A stretch of DNA of 16,539 nucleotides from CAZMHL01 sp045605445 (GCA_045605445.1 JAZUPZ010000037.1:1-16539); one strand, 5' to 3'. Shown: positions 7,409-14,916, counted from the stretch's first letter. Numbers and translations: made by a program. Notes: generated by a model from the letters alone, not told the origin.

Positions 7409-8542
7409 TTATTTAATTATTGCCATATTCAAAGCGTTATCCCACTGAACTTCAGCGCCAAAAGCTTCCGCGATAAATCTTAAAGGAACCATTGTTCTTC
7501 CGTCTACTACTCTTACGGGAGCATCAAGTTTTACTTCAATATTGTCTTTATAAGCGATATCGCTTCCTACAACAAGTTTAAGAACATAGTCATCAGCAAA
7601 GATTTTAACCGTCTGTGTTTCTTCGTTCCATGTAACAAAAGCATCAAGATTTTCCGACACCGCTCTTATCGGGATGAAAGTTCTGTCGTTTTCAAGATAA
7701 GGATAAACATCAAAATCAAGAAGCTTATTATAGCAAAGTACAGCTATTCTCTCTTCTGGTGAGTTTCTGTATGCTTTCATATCATTAACGTAATTTGTAT
7801 ACTGAGTAGGTGTCATAAAAATTGAATTCTTTTCTTTGAGAAAATGAATCATTTTACGATATTCTTCTCTGGAAGCATCATCAAATCCACCCGGATGCGA
7901 CTGGATTGCAGCATATTCAAGTTCCGGATTGTAAGATTTTTCAAAAACAGAGAAGTTAGCAACACCGGTTCCGCTTTCAATTGACATCTTATCAGTAAGT
8001 TTAAATATAGAATCGTCACCCTTTGACGTGTAAAAAATTGTCTTAATCTGTGGAAACTCATTCTTAAGCATCAGCATAAATTCTTCATTAACAGCATTGT
8101 ATGGTGCACCAACTGTTGTTATTTTATATCCATCAGCATTCTTTTCCATCAGATCGAGCGTTTTCTTGAAGTTTACTTTCATTTCATCATAAGTAAGCAT
8201 ACCGTTGTATTCCTGCACACCCTCATCATTTTTTCTGTGCAACCAACCGTGATGCCAGAATTCTATGCCTCCGGCTATGTATTTTTTGGTATTCTTCCAG
8301 AATAAGGTCTGATTTCCTGTTGAGCTTGAGTTCCCAACTATTCCAAAGGAGGCTGTTACTCCCTCTTCAACAAGCAAATCATATAACTTATCAAAGTTTT
8401 CTATTGATTCCAAGTTGTTTGATTTGTAATCGTCACACTTTAAAATTATTACGGGGGTGGAATTTATGCCTGCAGCAAAAGCAGACACAGGAATTATTGC
8501 CATAAGCAAAATAACCGAAATCATAGTAATTAGCTTTTTCAT
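7409..8542 (-). CDS. exported polysaccharide deacetylase-like protein with a C-terminal copper amine oxidase-like domain
   Basis: The 377-aa product has a signal peptide (cut near AFA-A, residues 21-24). Residues about 30-250 look like a NodB/CE4-type barrel: the ILKCDDYK strand with Asp37-Asp38, FWHHGWLH with His97/His98 and His102 as candidate metal ligands, and QSHPGG with His216. CE4 enzymes remove acetyl groups from chitin, peptidoglycan or xylan; the spacing here is divergent, so the substrate is unknown. Residues about 281-376 are the same copper amine oxidase N-terminal-like domain as in the downstream Asp-box protein (RTFIPIRAVSE, RTMVPLRFIAE). AGGAGAT (8549-8555) supports the start. 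It has its own promoter (8577-8605) and terminator (7378-7401), so it is a single-gene unit. Confidence 0.82.
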   Translation of the reverse strand: MKKLITMISVILLMAIIPVSAFAAGINSTPVIILKCDDYKSNNLESIENFDKLYDLLVEEGVTASFGIVGNSSSTGNQTLFWKNTKKYIAGGIEFWHHGWLHRKNDEGVQEYNGMLTYDEMKVNFKKTLDLMEKNADGYKITTVGAPYNAVNEEFMLMLKNEFPQIKTIFYTSKGDDSIFKLTDKMSIESGTGVANFSVFEKSYNPELEYAAIQSHPGGFDDASREEYRKMIHFLKEKNSIFMTPTQYTNYVNDMKAYRNSPEERIAVLCYNKLLDFDVYPYLENDRTFIPIRAVSENLDAFVTWNEETQTVKIFADDYVLKLVVGSDIAYKDNIEVKLDAPVRVVDGRTMVPLRFIAEAFGAEVQWDNALNMAIIK

Positions 8543-8576
8543 TTCTATATCTCCTATTTTCTTATTATTCAGTTAA

Positions 8577-8605
8577 ATTATATAATATTTTTTTGTTTCT
8601 TACAA
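8577..8605 (-). promoter_or_regulatory. promoter of the deacetylase-like gene
   Basis: On the minus strand TTGTAA (8605-8600), a 17-nt spacer and TATAAT (8582-8577). The start would be about 30 nt ahead of the start codon, leaving room for the ribosome binding site. Confidence 0.6.
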
Positions 8606-8692
8606 TACTTTTTTTGTTGCATTTACCAACAAACTGTAATTTCCCCTGTATTTTTTGCTTCAATTTTAACAGTAGATGCTGAAAAACTTATG

Positions 8693-8720
8693 TTGACAAA
8701 CTAAAATTATTATGTAAAAT
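8693..8720 (+). promoter_or_regulatory. promoter of the amidohydrolase-AraC pair
   Basis: TTGACA (8693-8698), a 16-nt spacer ending in TG, and TAAAAT (8715-8720). It is followed by the AAGGTG ribosome binding site and the ATG at 8741. The region 8606-8692 between this and the divergent promoter shows no clear dyad. Confidence 0.65.
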
Positions 8721-8740
8721 AATAATCGGAAGGTGATTAT

Positions 8741-9550
8741 ATGTATAAAAATTTCGAAGTTATTGATTTTCACACCCACCCTTATATTCTGATGAGTGAA
8801 AATATTTGTGCATTCAAAAATGAAGTATATCCCGGAAGAAGTATGTCCGAAGACCTTGATGCGTGTTATACTGACATTTTCTGCGGTTCTGTTATTTCAA
8901 AACCGCTTGAAGGAGAAACCCAATGGGATGCAACTGCAAGAAACAACAATACAGCTTTAAAAATAAAAGAACTTTACAAAGACAGATATATTCCCGGATA
9001 CCATATTCATCCTGACTTTGTTAAAGAGTCCTGTGAAGAAGCTGAGAGAATGTACAAAATGGGAATTACTCTCATAGGTGAGCTTGTTCCATACAGTTCT
9101 AACTGGAGGGAAGGTGGCGATAATTTTTCTCCCAAGGGTCTTTTTGAAATTCTTGATTCTGTTAAAAACTATAATAATATGATTGTAAATTTTCATTCTT
9201 CAAACGCAAGATATGAAACCGTTGAAAAAATGATTGCCGGATTTCCCAGCATAACTTTTGTTGCAGCACATCCGGGACAGACAGCTGATTTTCTGAGACA
9301 CCTTGAAATGATGAAAAAATATGAAAACTACTATCTCGACCTTTCAGGAACCGGAATATTCAGATACGGAATGATTAAATCAGGTATTTCAAAAGTTGGA
9401 GACGACAGATTTATATACGGTTCAGATTACCCCACCTGTAACCCGGGAATGTTTATTTCTGGAGTTATGTACGAAGACATTTCTGACAGCAGTAAAGAAA
9501 AAATTCTGTCAGGAAATGCAAGAAGAATTCTTAAACTTGACAAGAGGTAA
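8741..9550 (+). CDS. metal-dependent amidohydrolase family protein (Amidohydro_2-like)
   Basis: The 269-aa product has the TIM-barrel amidohydrolase ligand set: His11 and His13 (DFHTH), a possible Glu114 (GELVPY), His152 (VNFHSS), His177 (AAHPGQ) and Asp229 (YGSDYP). The closest family is COG2159/Amidohydro_2, which covers decarboxylases and C-O or C-N hydrolases acting on small molecules. It is shorter than many members but all key motifs are present. No signal peptide, so cytoplasmic. AAGGTG precedes the ATG by 5-6 nt. The AraC-type gene begins 2 nt after its stop, so the regulator probably responds to this enzyme's substrate or pathway. The actual reaction cannot be read from sequence. Confidence 0.85.
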   Translation: MYKNFEVIDFHTHPYILMSENICAFKNEVYPGRSMSEDLDACYTDIFCGSVISKPLEGETQWDATARNNNTALKIKELYKDRYIPGYHIHPDFVKESCEEAERMYKMGITLIGELVPYSSNWREGGDNFSPKGLFEILDSVKNYNNMIVNFHSSNARYETVEKMIAGFPSITFVAAHPGQTADFLRHLEMMKKYENYYLDLSGTGIFRYGMIKSGISKVGDDRFIYGSDYPTCNPGMFISGVMYEDISDSSKEKILSGNARRILKLDKR

Positions 9551-9552
9551 AA

Positions 9553-10401
9553 ATGAAAGTTTATTTTGACAAATGCTCCTATGCAATTGACAGAGCAAAC
9601 AACACAAATACATATGGGTTATTTTATTCAGAAAACGCCGCTGCAGATACCAACATACATGTTCACGAATGCTGTGAAGTTTTATTCTGCATTTCAGGTG
9701 GTAAAAACTTTCTTATTAATGATCGAATATATGAGGTAAACGATGGTGATGTTTTTATTATAAATCAATTTGAACCTCATAAAATTACCTTTGATCCCGA
9801 CGGTATCTTTTCAAGATATGTTCTTCAGGTTCATCCGGCCTTTCTTTTCAACTCTTCTACTGAGTTGACAGACCTTTCCAGATGTTTCTTTATGAGAACC
9901 GATAATGTTTCCCATAAAATTTCTCTGTCAGAGCAAGAACTGAAAGACTTTATAAATAACTTTGAAATTTTAAAGAAAACCACATCTTTCGGGGACGATA
10001 TCATTAAAAATATTACAGTTCTCGAAATACTGATCAGACTTAACGAAATTTTTAACGAACGTTGTAAAGAAACAAAATATTCCCCATCAGACAACAATAT
10101 GCTTGTTTTGAAAAGCGTTTCTTATATCAACCAACACCTTTCTGAAGATCTGACTTTAGAAAAAATTGCTAAAAATTCTTTCATTTCAGTAAATAAACTT
10201 GGTAAACTTTTCAAAACACATCTGGGTACAACAGTCACAAAATATATTATATCAAGAAGGATAACCGAAGCAAAAAAGTATTTGAAAAATGGCAAATCTG
10301 TAAGCGAAACTTCTGAACTTTGCGGCTTTGGTGATTATGCAAATTTCATAAGAACATTTAAAAACATTGTGGGAATTTCCCCGGGAAAATATGTGAAATA
10401 A
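9553..10401 (+). CDS. AraC-family transcriptional regulator with cupin sensor domain
   Basis: The 282-aa product has an N-terminal cupin-like ligand domain (His36, His38, Glu42 in HVHECCEVLF; second part VNDGDVFIINQFEPH with His76) and a C-terminal pair of AraC/XylS helix-turn-helix motifs (about 187-282), including the signature ending LCGFGDYANFIRTFKNIVGISPGKY. Such proteins usually sense a small sugar-like or aromatic molecule and activate nearby genes. The ATG lies 2 nt after the amidohydrolase stop and its ribosome binding site (AAGAGGT) sits inside that gene's last codons, so translation is probably coupled. Targets may include its own operon or the exported-protein genes upstream; this is inference. 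Transcription ends at the palindrome at 10394-10429. Confidence 0.93.
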   Translation: MKVYFDKCSYAIDRANNTNTYGLFYSENAAADTNIHVHECCEVLFCISGGKNFLINDRIYEVNDGDVFIINQFEPHKITFDPDGIFSRYVLQVHPAFLFNSSTELTDLSRCFFMRTDNVSHKISLSEQELKDFINNFEILKKTTSFGDDIIKNITVLEILIRLNEIFNERCKETKYSPSDNNMLVLKSVSYINQHLSEDLTLEKIAKNSFISVNKLGKLFKTHLGTTVTKYIISRRITEAKKYLKNGKSVSETSELCGFGDYANFIRTFKNIVGISPGKYVK

Positions 10402-10429
10402 AAGCAGGCAATTGCCTGCTTTTATTTCA
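10394..10429. terminator. shared bidirectional terminator, 36-nt perfect palindrome
   Basis: The sequence is a perfect 36-nt palindrome centred on AATT between 10410 and 10413; its core is AAAGCAGGC and GCCTGCTTT with flanking A and T runs. Both convergent genes place their stop codons (TAA 10399-10401 on +, TAA 10424-10422 on -) inside it, each gene ending AAATAA. It serves as terminator in both directions. Confidence 0.85.
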
Positions 10430-10892
10430 TGAAGCTTTTTAGTATATAGAACATAAAAATCAATACATAACCCGAAAGAAGAAATCTGTATTTCATTTCG
10501 TATTTTCTTTTATAAATGAATACACCGATCCACTGACCTGTAGCAAGAGATATGACAAGAATAAGTATATCGGCTGTGATATATCTTTTATCAATAAATT
10601 GCATATTAAGTAAACTTAAAAAGGTAAAAGTTAATATTCCCGATACAACTGCTGCTAAAGATGCGACAAACCATGATTTTCTCCTGATAGTTTCGAAATT
10701 TTCCATATAGATATATCCCCACCAGAGAACAACCGGCAAAAACAAAAGTTTAGTTTGTTCCGAAACACTTGTATCAACCGGAGCAATTACTGCAACAAAA
10801 GGAGAGCTATTCGTCCCTTCGTAAATAAAAACAAAGGCTAAGCTTATCACACATAAAACAGGAAATGAAAAAACAACAGTTTTTTTTAACAT
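10422..10892 (-). CDS. small integral membrane protein, DUF6512-like
   Basis: The 156-aa product has about five hydrophobic segments (near 6-24, 48-63, 75-96, 106-127, 136-152) separated by short charged loops. The loop APVDTSVSEQTKLLFLP (37-53) resembles the conserved 'PVNES-WEH-KLLF-P' segment of the DUF6512 family, which has no known function. The ATG at 10892 is preferred because AAGGG lies 8-9 nt upstream; a GTG at 10901 would extend the protein by three residues but overlaps that ribosome binding site. The gene is divergent from the phosphoribosyltransferase gene and convergent with the AraC gene. I see no convincing promoter for it in 10902-11009. Confidence 0.75.
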   Translation of the reverse strand: MLKKTVVFSFPVLCVISLAFVFIYEGTNSSPFVAVIAPVDTSVSEQTKLLFLPVVLWWGYIYMENFETIRRKSWFVASLAAVVSGILTFTFLSLLNMQFIDKRYITADILILVISLATGQWIGVFIYKRKYEMKYRFLLSGYVLIFMFYILKSFMK

Positions 10893-10947
10893 AAAATTCA
10901 CCCTTATAAACTATGAATTAAATCTGTTTTTTATGTATGGTATTTTG

Positions 10948-10976
10948 TTGACTTTTCCATTTCGTTGTGTTAATAT
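10948..10976 (+). promoter_or_regulatory. promoter of the phosphoribosyltransferase gene
   Basis: TTGACT (10948-10953), a 17-nt spacer and TAATAT (10971-10976), preceded by TGT (extended -10). The leader is too short to hold a purine riboswitch and none is visible. Confidence 0.6.
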
Positions 10977-11009
10977 TTTATTGAATTTTAAGACGGAGGT
11001 CAATCAAAT

Positions 11010-11567
11010 ATGGATAAATTTTATGAATTATCTGTTGCAGGACTTAAAAGGCAACTTCCTTTATGCAAGGTAAACGACAGACTTTATATCGGAGCTTTCA
11101 TTATGTTCGGAGATGTTGAATTAACCGTTAATGCAGCAAAAGAATTATTAAAAAAAGCGCCTGATCACGACATTATGATTACCGCAGAATCAAAAGGCAT
11201 TCCCCTCATCCATGAAATGGCAAGGCAGTCAGGGGTAAACGACTATATAGTTGCAAGAAAAGCTCCTAAGCTTTATATGAAAAATTTAATCACAACCAAG
11301 GTTGATTCAATTACAACAGCTAATGTTCAGACTCTCTGTATTGGTTCCAAAGAAGCAGACCTAATGAGAGGAAAAAGAGTTCTAATTGTTGATGATGTAA
11401 TAAGCACCGGCGAATCATTAAAAGCAATTGAAACTCTGGTGAATCAGGTTGGAGGAAACATAGTCGGAAAAATGGCGGTTCTTGCTGAAGGAGACGCAAT
11501 TGAAAGAAAAGATATAACTGTACTCGCCCCCTTACCCCTGTTTAATGAAGATGGAACAATATTATAA
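11010..11567 (+). CDS. phosphoribosyltransferase (adenine phosphoribosyltransferase-like)
   Basis: Type I phosphoribosyltransferases join a base to PRPP; this resembles the Apt/Xpt group (COG0503). The PRPP-binding loop VLIVDDVISTGES is at residues 124-136, with the two Asp and the S-T-G-E-S turn intact; a pyrophosphate-loop-like segment AESKGIPL is at 59-66. The 185-aa length is within family range. GGAGGT (10995-11000) lies 9 nt upstream of the ATG. The base used (adenine, xanthine or other) cannot be decided here, so no symbol is given. No terminator is seen between this gene and the dockerin gene, which nevertheless has its own promoter. Confidence 0.85.
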   Translation: MDKFYELSVAGLKRQLPLCKVNDRLYIGAFIMFGDVELTVNAAKELLKKAPDHDIMITAESKGIPLIHEMARQSGVNDYIVARKAPKLYMKNLITTKVDSITTANVQTLCIGSKEADLMRGKRVLIVDDVISTGESLKAIETLVNQVGGNIVGKMAVLAEGDAIERKDITVLAPLPLFNEDGTIL

Positions 11568-11585
11568 TAACATTTATATTTTCTA

Positions 11586-11614
11586 TTGACAAAAACCTTA
11601 ATATGTATTAAAAT
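11586..11614 (+). promoter_or_regulatory. promoter of the dockerin gene, with palindrome at the start site
   Basis: TTGACA (11586-11591), a 17-nt spacer and TAAAAT (11609-11614). The palindrome TATACGTATA (11614-11623) covers the predicted start, and ATATGTAT occurs on both sides of it (11601-11608 and 11625-11632). These repeats could form an operator, but the AT-rich setting calls for caution. Confidence 0.7.
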
Positions 11615-11652
11615 ATACGTATAAATATGTATACCTACGGGAGAAGAAAATT

Positions 11653-12225
11653 ATGAAAAAGATTATTAGTTTTGTATTGGCGTTATCAATCGTAATTTGT
11701 ATGGCATTATCTGCTTCAGCTGCAACAATATCTTCTGTATCAGTAAGTGAAGACAGACTTGTAACATTCACCTTTGATGACACAGGATACGTTGTTGGTG
11801 AAACACAGATAACTGTTGAAATCCATCTTGTAGCAACTGATGGTACAGCTATTTCAAGTTCAGACGTTGCATACATCAATCAGTTCACTTACGACGGAAC
11901 AGATACATATACTGTTAACATTGATGAAACCTTCCCAAGAGGAACTTTTGTTCTTAAAGTAAATGCTTCTAACGATACAGCTGATTCTGAAGAATTCATT
12001 GAATATGTTTATGGCGATGTTTCTTATGATGGTGATGTAAATGCTGCAGATATACTTTCTCTTGCGAAGTATATCACAGGATATCCTTCGGTTGTTGCAA
12101 GTTATGACGAAAGAGCACTTGCTGTAGCAGATGTTACTCACGACGATTACATTTCATCTTCCGACCTTCTTAAGGTTGTCAGATATGTTGCTGAATACGG
12201 CGATGTTAGCACTCTTGATAAATAA
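11653..12225 (+). CDS. small exported protein with an Ig-like region and a type I-like dockerin
   Basis: The 190-aa product has a signal peptide (cut near SASA-A, residue 23-24), a Thr/Asp-rich beta-strand region (about 25-118) suggestive of an immunoglobulin-like fold, and a C-terminal dockerin (about 119-186). Both calcium-binding repeats are intact: ligand positions Asp122, Ser124, Asp126, Asn130, Asp133 and Asp160, Thr162, Asp164, Ser168, Asp171, each followed by a helix (LAKYITG; LKVVRYVAEY). Dockerins bind cohesins of scaffoldins, or act in non-cellulosomal surface proteins; no catalytic domain is attached here and no cohesin is in the window. GGGAGAAG lies just upstream of the ATG. It probably forms its own transcript, ending at 12224-12270. 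Confidence 0.87.
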   Translation: MKKIISFVLALSIVICMALSASAATISSVSVSEDRLVTFTFDDTGYVVGETQITVEIHLVATDGTAISSSDVAYINQFTYDGTDTYTVNIDETFPRGTFVLKVNASNDTADSEEFIEYVYGDVSYDGDVNAADILSLAKYITGYPSVVASYDERALAVADVTHDDYISSSDLLKVVRYVAEYGDVSTLDK

Positions 12226-12270
12226 TCAATAAAAAAGACTGTTCTTTATGAACAGTCTTTTTTATTGATT
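12224..12270. terminator. bidirectional terminator with 21-bp perfect stem
   Basis: The arms at 12224-12244 and 12250-12270 are perfectly complementary (core AAAAAAGACTGTTC with GAACAGTCTTTTTT) around a TTTAT loop. The left arm begins inside the dockerin gene's stop codon and the right arm ends 1 nt before the convergent malQ stop codon, so it can terminate both genes. Confidence 0.9.
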
Positions 12271-12271
12271 T

Positions 12272-13702
12272 TTATCTTTTATACAAATTTATAAGTTCTC
12301 TATACTTCTCTTTATTTATACTGTCAAGTTGTTCACGGGTAATTCTGTATTGCCAGTTTCCTTCCGCATTGCCCGGTATATTTAATCTTGTATCCGAACC
12401 GTAGCATAGTAAATCCTGAATCGGCAATATAACACAGCCGGCATTAGAAGCGAAAATTGTTCTTATTATACTATCATAACTTTTGTCCCAATCCTCGTCA
12501 TAAAAACCGCAATATTTAAGCATTCTGCTTCTTGTTTTTTCATCTAATTCCCATACATAACCAAGAAGCGTATTATTGTCGTGTGTTCCTGTATATGCAA
12601 AAGAATTGTTTGTATAGTTATGAGGTAAATGAGTATTATCCGTATCCCCTATGAATCCAAACTGCAATACTTTCATACCAGGAAATCCACTATATTCTAC
12701 CAACTCGATAACATTCTCAGTTATGTCTCCAAGGTCTTCTGCTATAACAGAATTTTCCCCTTTTACTTTATTTATAATATCAATAAGTTTTTTCCCGGGT
12801 CCTTTTTTCCAAACTCCTTTTTTTGCATTTTCAGCATCGGCTGGTATACAATAGTAACTTTCAATCCCTCTGAAATGGTCTATTCTGACAACATCAAACA
12901 TATTAAACATATGCTTCATCCTGTCCGACCACCATTTATAACCGTCCTTTTCCATTTCTGCCCAGTTATATATAGGATTCCCCCACATCTGGCCGTCTTC
13001 GGAAAAATAGTCCGGCGGAACTCCCGCAACACACCTTAGCCTGTTATTTTCATCAATCTGGAATAAACGCTTTTCAGACCAGACATCACTGCTGTCGTAA
13101 GAAACATAAAAAGGTAAATCACCAATTATTTTTATGCCTTTTTTGTTAGCGTAACTCTTTATAATGCTCCACTGTTCGAAAAACTTATATTGGATAAATT
13201 TCCAGGCAAACAGTACATTTTCGTCCTCGACGGAACTTTTCCAATTATACCAGGGAGTATCTTTATTGCTGAACTTTCTTGCCATAAAATGACAAAAATT
13301 TTCTATGTAATTATTTTCTTTTATGAAACCTTCTACAACATTTTTGTTTTTGAAACGTTTTGAAGCTTTCATCAACAAATCAAAGCGTTCTGCTCTCAAA
13401 CGTTCAAATTCACAATTATAAGGGGTTTTCTGTTTACAGGATTCAAGCTCTGCTTTTGTTAAAAGGTTTTCATCATACAGGTTGTTCAGATCAATAAAAT
13501 ACAAATTCCCCGCAAATGATGAATATGATTTGTACGGTGAATTACATTCGTCTACCATACAAAACGGAAGAACCTGCCAGTATTTAAACCCACAATCACT
13601 TAAAAAATCTATAAAATATTTTGCTTCAATACCAAAACTTCCCGTTGAATAATCTCCAAATAAGGAAGAAATGTGCATTAAAACACCTGCTGCTCTTTGC
13701 AT
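12272..13702 (-). CDS. malQ: 4-alpha-glucanotransferase (amylomaltase, GH77)
   Basis: MalQ transfers 4-alpha-glucan segments between maltodextrins, releasing glucose. The 476-aa product has the full GH77 set (numbered from the ATG at 13702): nucleophile Asp275 (VVRIDHFRG), acid/base Glu322 (VIAEDLG) and Asp375 (TGTHDNNT), plus the N-terminal RAAGVLMHISSL and the YKSYSSFAGN loop typical of bacterial amylomaltases. The ATG at 13702 is preferred over a TTG at 13723 because GAGGT lies about 8 nt upstream and the family homology starts there. It lies 46 nt downstream of the PHP gene with no terminator between, so it is probably the last gene of a gtrA-like > PHP > malQ operon. Confidence 0.95.
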   Translation of the reverse strand: MQRAAGVLMHISSLFGDYSTGSFGIEAKYFIDFLSDCGFKYWQVLPFCMVDECNSPYKSYSSFAGNLYFIDLNNLYDENLLTKAELESCKQKTPYNCEFERLRAERFDLLMKASKRFKNKNVVEGFIKENNYIENFCHFMARKFSNKDTPWYNWKSSVEDENVLFAWKFIQYKFFEQWSIIKSYANKKGIKIIGDLPFYVSYDSSDVWSEKRLFQIDENNRLRCVAGVPPDYFSEDGQMWGNPIYNWAEMEKDGYKWWSDRMKHMFNMFDVVRIDHFRGIESYYCIPADAENAKKGVWKKGPGKKLIDIINKVKGENSVIAEDLGDITENVIELVEYSGFPGMKVLQFGFIGDTDNTHLPHNYTNNSFAYTGTHDNNTLLGYVWELDEKTRSRMLKYCGFYDEDWDKSYDSIIRTIFASNAGCVILPIQDLLCYGSDTRLNIPGNAEGNWQYRITREQLDSINKEKYRELINLYKR

Positions 13703-13748
13703 AATAATACCTCGTGTTTGCAATTTTTTTAAATATTAGGTAAAGAAT

Positions 13749-14453
13749 TCAAATAAGAATTTTATTACCGCTTAAATCAAAAATAAAATCCTGTCTTTTT
13801 ATTATATCAGCAAGCTCAAAAGAGTTTTCAGGAATCGTTTTTGTAACAGCTGCAATCATACCTTCGTGTCCCAAATGATGAAAATCAGTTCCACCCGTTT
13901 TGATCAGATTATGTTCTTTTGCATATTTTGCAGCAAAAGCAATTGCACTGTTATGTCCGGGATGCATATTAAACACCTCAATGCCATCTATATAATCAAC
14001 CGGTGCCCTTTGCATATTGTTTCTGAACGGATGAGCCTGAATAATAAGATTTTTCTCATTTTTAAATCCCAGATAAAATTCTTTTATGTTACTGTCAAGA
14101 TAATCATAAATTTTATATAAATCATCTTTGTCAATACCATAAACCAGATAGTCATTGGAATTTTCAGAAAATCTTACTTCTGCGCCAAAGATTACTTTTA
14201 TCCCATATTCTTTACCGGCTTCATATGCTCTTATAAAATCATCATAGTACTTTTCAATTTTTTCTTCCTTTGTACCCGGCTCATTATAAATGTTATAATC
14301 AGCAAAGTGATTTGTTATTACAACCGCATCATATCCAAGCTTGCTGTACATTTCAACCACAGATTCGGGTTCAATATCTCCACATCTGCTTGCCGGGCTT
14401 GTATGCGTATGCAGTTCAATTTTAAATTTATATTTTTTCAACATCGATTGCAT
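13749..14453 (-). CDS. PHP-domain metal-dependent phosphohydrolase-like protein
   Basis: The 234-aa product has PHP-family ligands: His15 and His17 (ELHTHTSP), His49 (ITNHF), Glu92 (GAEVRF), His141 (QAHPFR), His164 (FNMHPG) and Asp190-x-His192 (GGTDFHH). PHP domains bind two or three metals and hydrolyse phosphoesters, for example histidinol phosphate or nucleotide ends; this stand-alone version has no polymerase domain, and its substrate is unknown. Cytoplasmic. The start is the weakest in the window: neither the ATG at 14453 nor the one at 14444 has a good ribosome binding site, only GGGTAGAAAG ahead of the first. It lies 35 nt after the GtrA-like gene and 46 nt before malQ. Confidence 0.87.
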   Translation of the reverse strand: MQSMLKKYKFKIELHTHTSPASRCGDIEPESVVEMYSKLGYDAVVITNHFADYNIYNEPGTKEEKIEKYYDDFIRAYEAGKEYGIKVIFGAEVRFSENSNDYLVYGIDKDDLYKIYDYLDSNIKEFYLGFKNEKNLIIQAHPFRNNMQRAPVDYIDGIEVFNMHPGHNSAIAFAAKYAKEHNLIKTGGTDFHHLGHEGMIAAVTKTIPENSFELADIIKRQDFIFDLSGNKILI

Positions 14454-14488
14454 CTTTCTACCCGCTTTCTTTAACTATTACATATTAC

Positions 14489-14890
14489 TTAATCTATTCT
14501 GTTATTTTCCTGATTTTTATATACTACAAATTTGCAGAATAAAAACTCAAGAATAAAGTTTGAAGCCATGGTAATCACCAGAATGATGTAGTCGTATATA
14601 CCTGCACTTTCTGCCTTATGACCAAGAATAGTAGACAAAGGTGTAAAAACTGCATAAAATCCAAAAAGTTTTAACATAGCAATCGGAACATTTGCCGCAG
14701 ATTTAAATGTATAACGTCTGTTAAAAGTAAAATTCCATACTATTGACAAAACAAGCGAAGTGAGATAAGACGGCCAGTATATCCAGTTAAGAATTTCGCT
14801 AAAGATTGTAAAGGAAACAATCTGAATTATTCCCGCCGAAGCTGAAAACAAAGTAAATTTAACCATTTGAAAAACTGATTCTTTTTTCAT
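14489..14890 (-). CDS. GtrA-like family membrane protein
   Basis: The 133-aa product has four hydrophobic segments (about 11-31, 39-55, 70-90, 99-119) and the pattern of the GtrA/DPMS-linker family (KFTLFSASAGIIQ, WNFTFNRRYTFKS, NFILEFLFCKFVVYK). Such proteins are thought to help move polyprenyl-linked sugars across the membrane or to anchor glycosyltransferases that modify surface polysaccharide. No partner glycosyltransferase lies in the window. The start has AAGGAGAG about 6 nt upstream. It is probably the first gene of the operon that continues with the PHP protein and malQ; a TATAAT at 14951-14946 could be its -10, but no good -35 matches. Confidence 0.9.
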   Translation of the reverse strand: MKKESVFQMVKFTLFSASAGIIQIVSFTIFSEILNWIYWPSYLTSLVLSIVWNFTFNRRYTFKSAANVPIAMLKLFGFYAVFTPLSTILGHKAESAGIYDYIILVITMASNFILEFLFCKFVVYKNQENNRID

Positions 14891-14916
14891 TTTATCTCTC
14901 CTTAACAGAATGTATC

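Noticed and set aside
7486..7497. A second GAACCATTGTTC SOS-box-like site
   Set aside because: It is the same RTMVPLR codons in the deacetylase-like protein, so it reflects shared protein sequence and not an operator.
10893..10901. GTG start for the DUF6512-like protein
   Set aside because: The GTG overlaps the ribosome binding site that fits the ATG at 10892, and nothing suitable lies upstream of it.
10902..11009. Purine riboswitch ahead of the phosphoribosyltransferase gene
   Set aside because: The leader from the predicted start to the ribosome binding site is about 15 nt, and no aptamer-like sequence is present.
12629..13039. 136-aa open frame on the plus strand
   Set aside because: Antisense to malQ, whose catalytic motifs are intact; no independent coding signs.
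13703..13723. TTG start extending MalQ by seven residues
   Set aside because: The extension is not part of the GH77 homology, and the GAGGT ribosome binding site is placed for the ATG at 13702.
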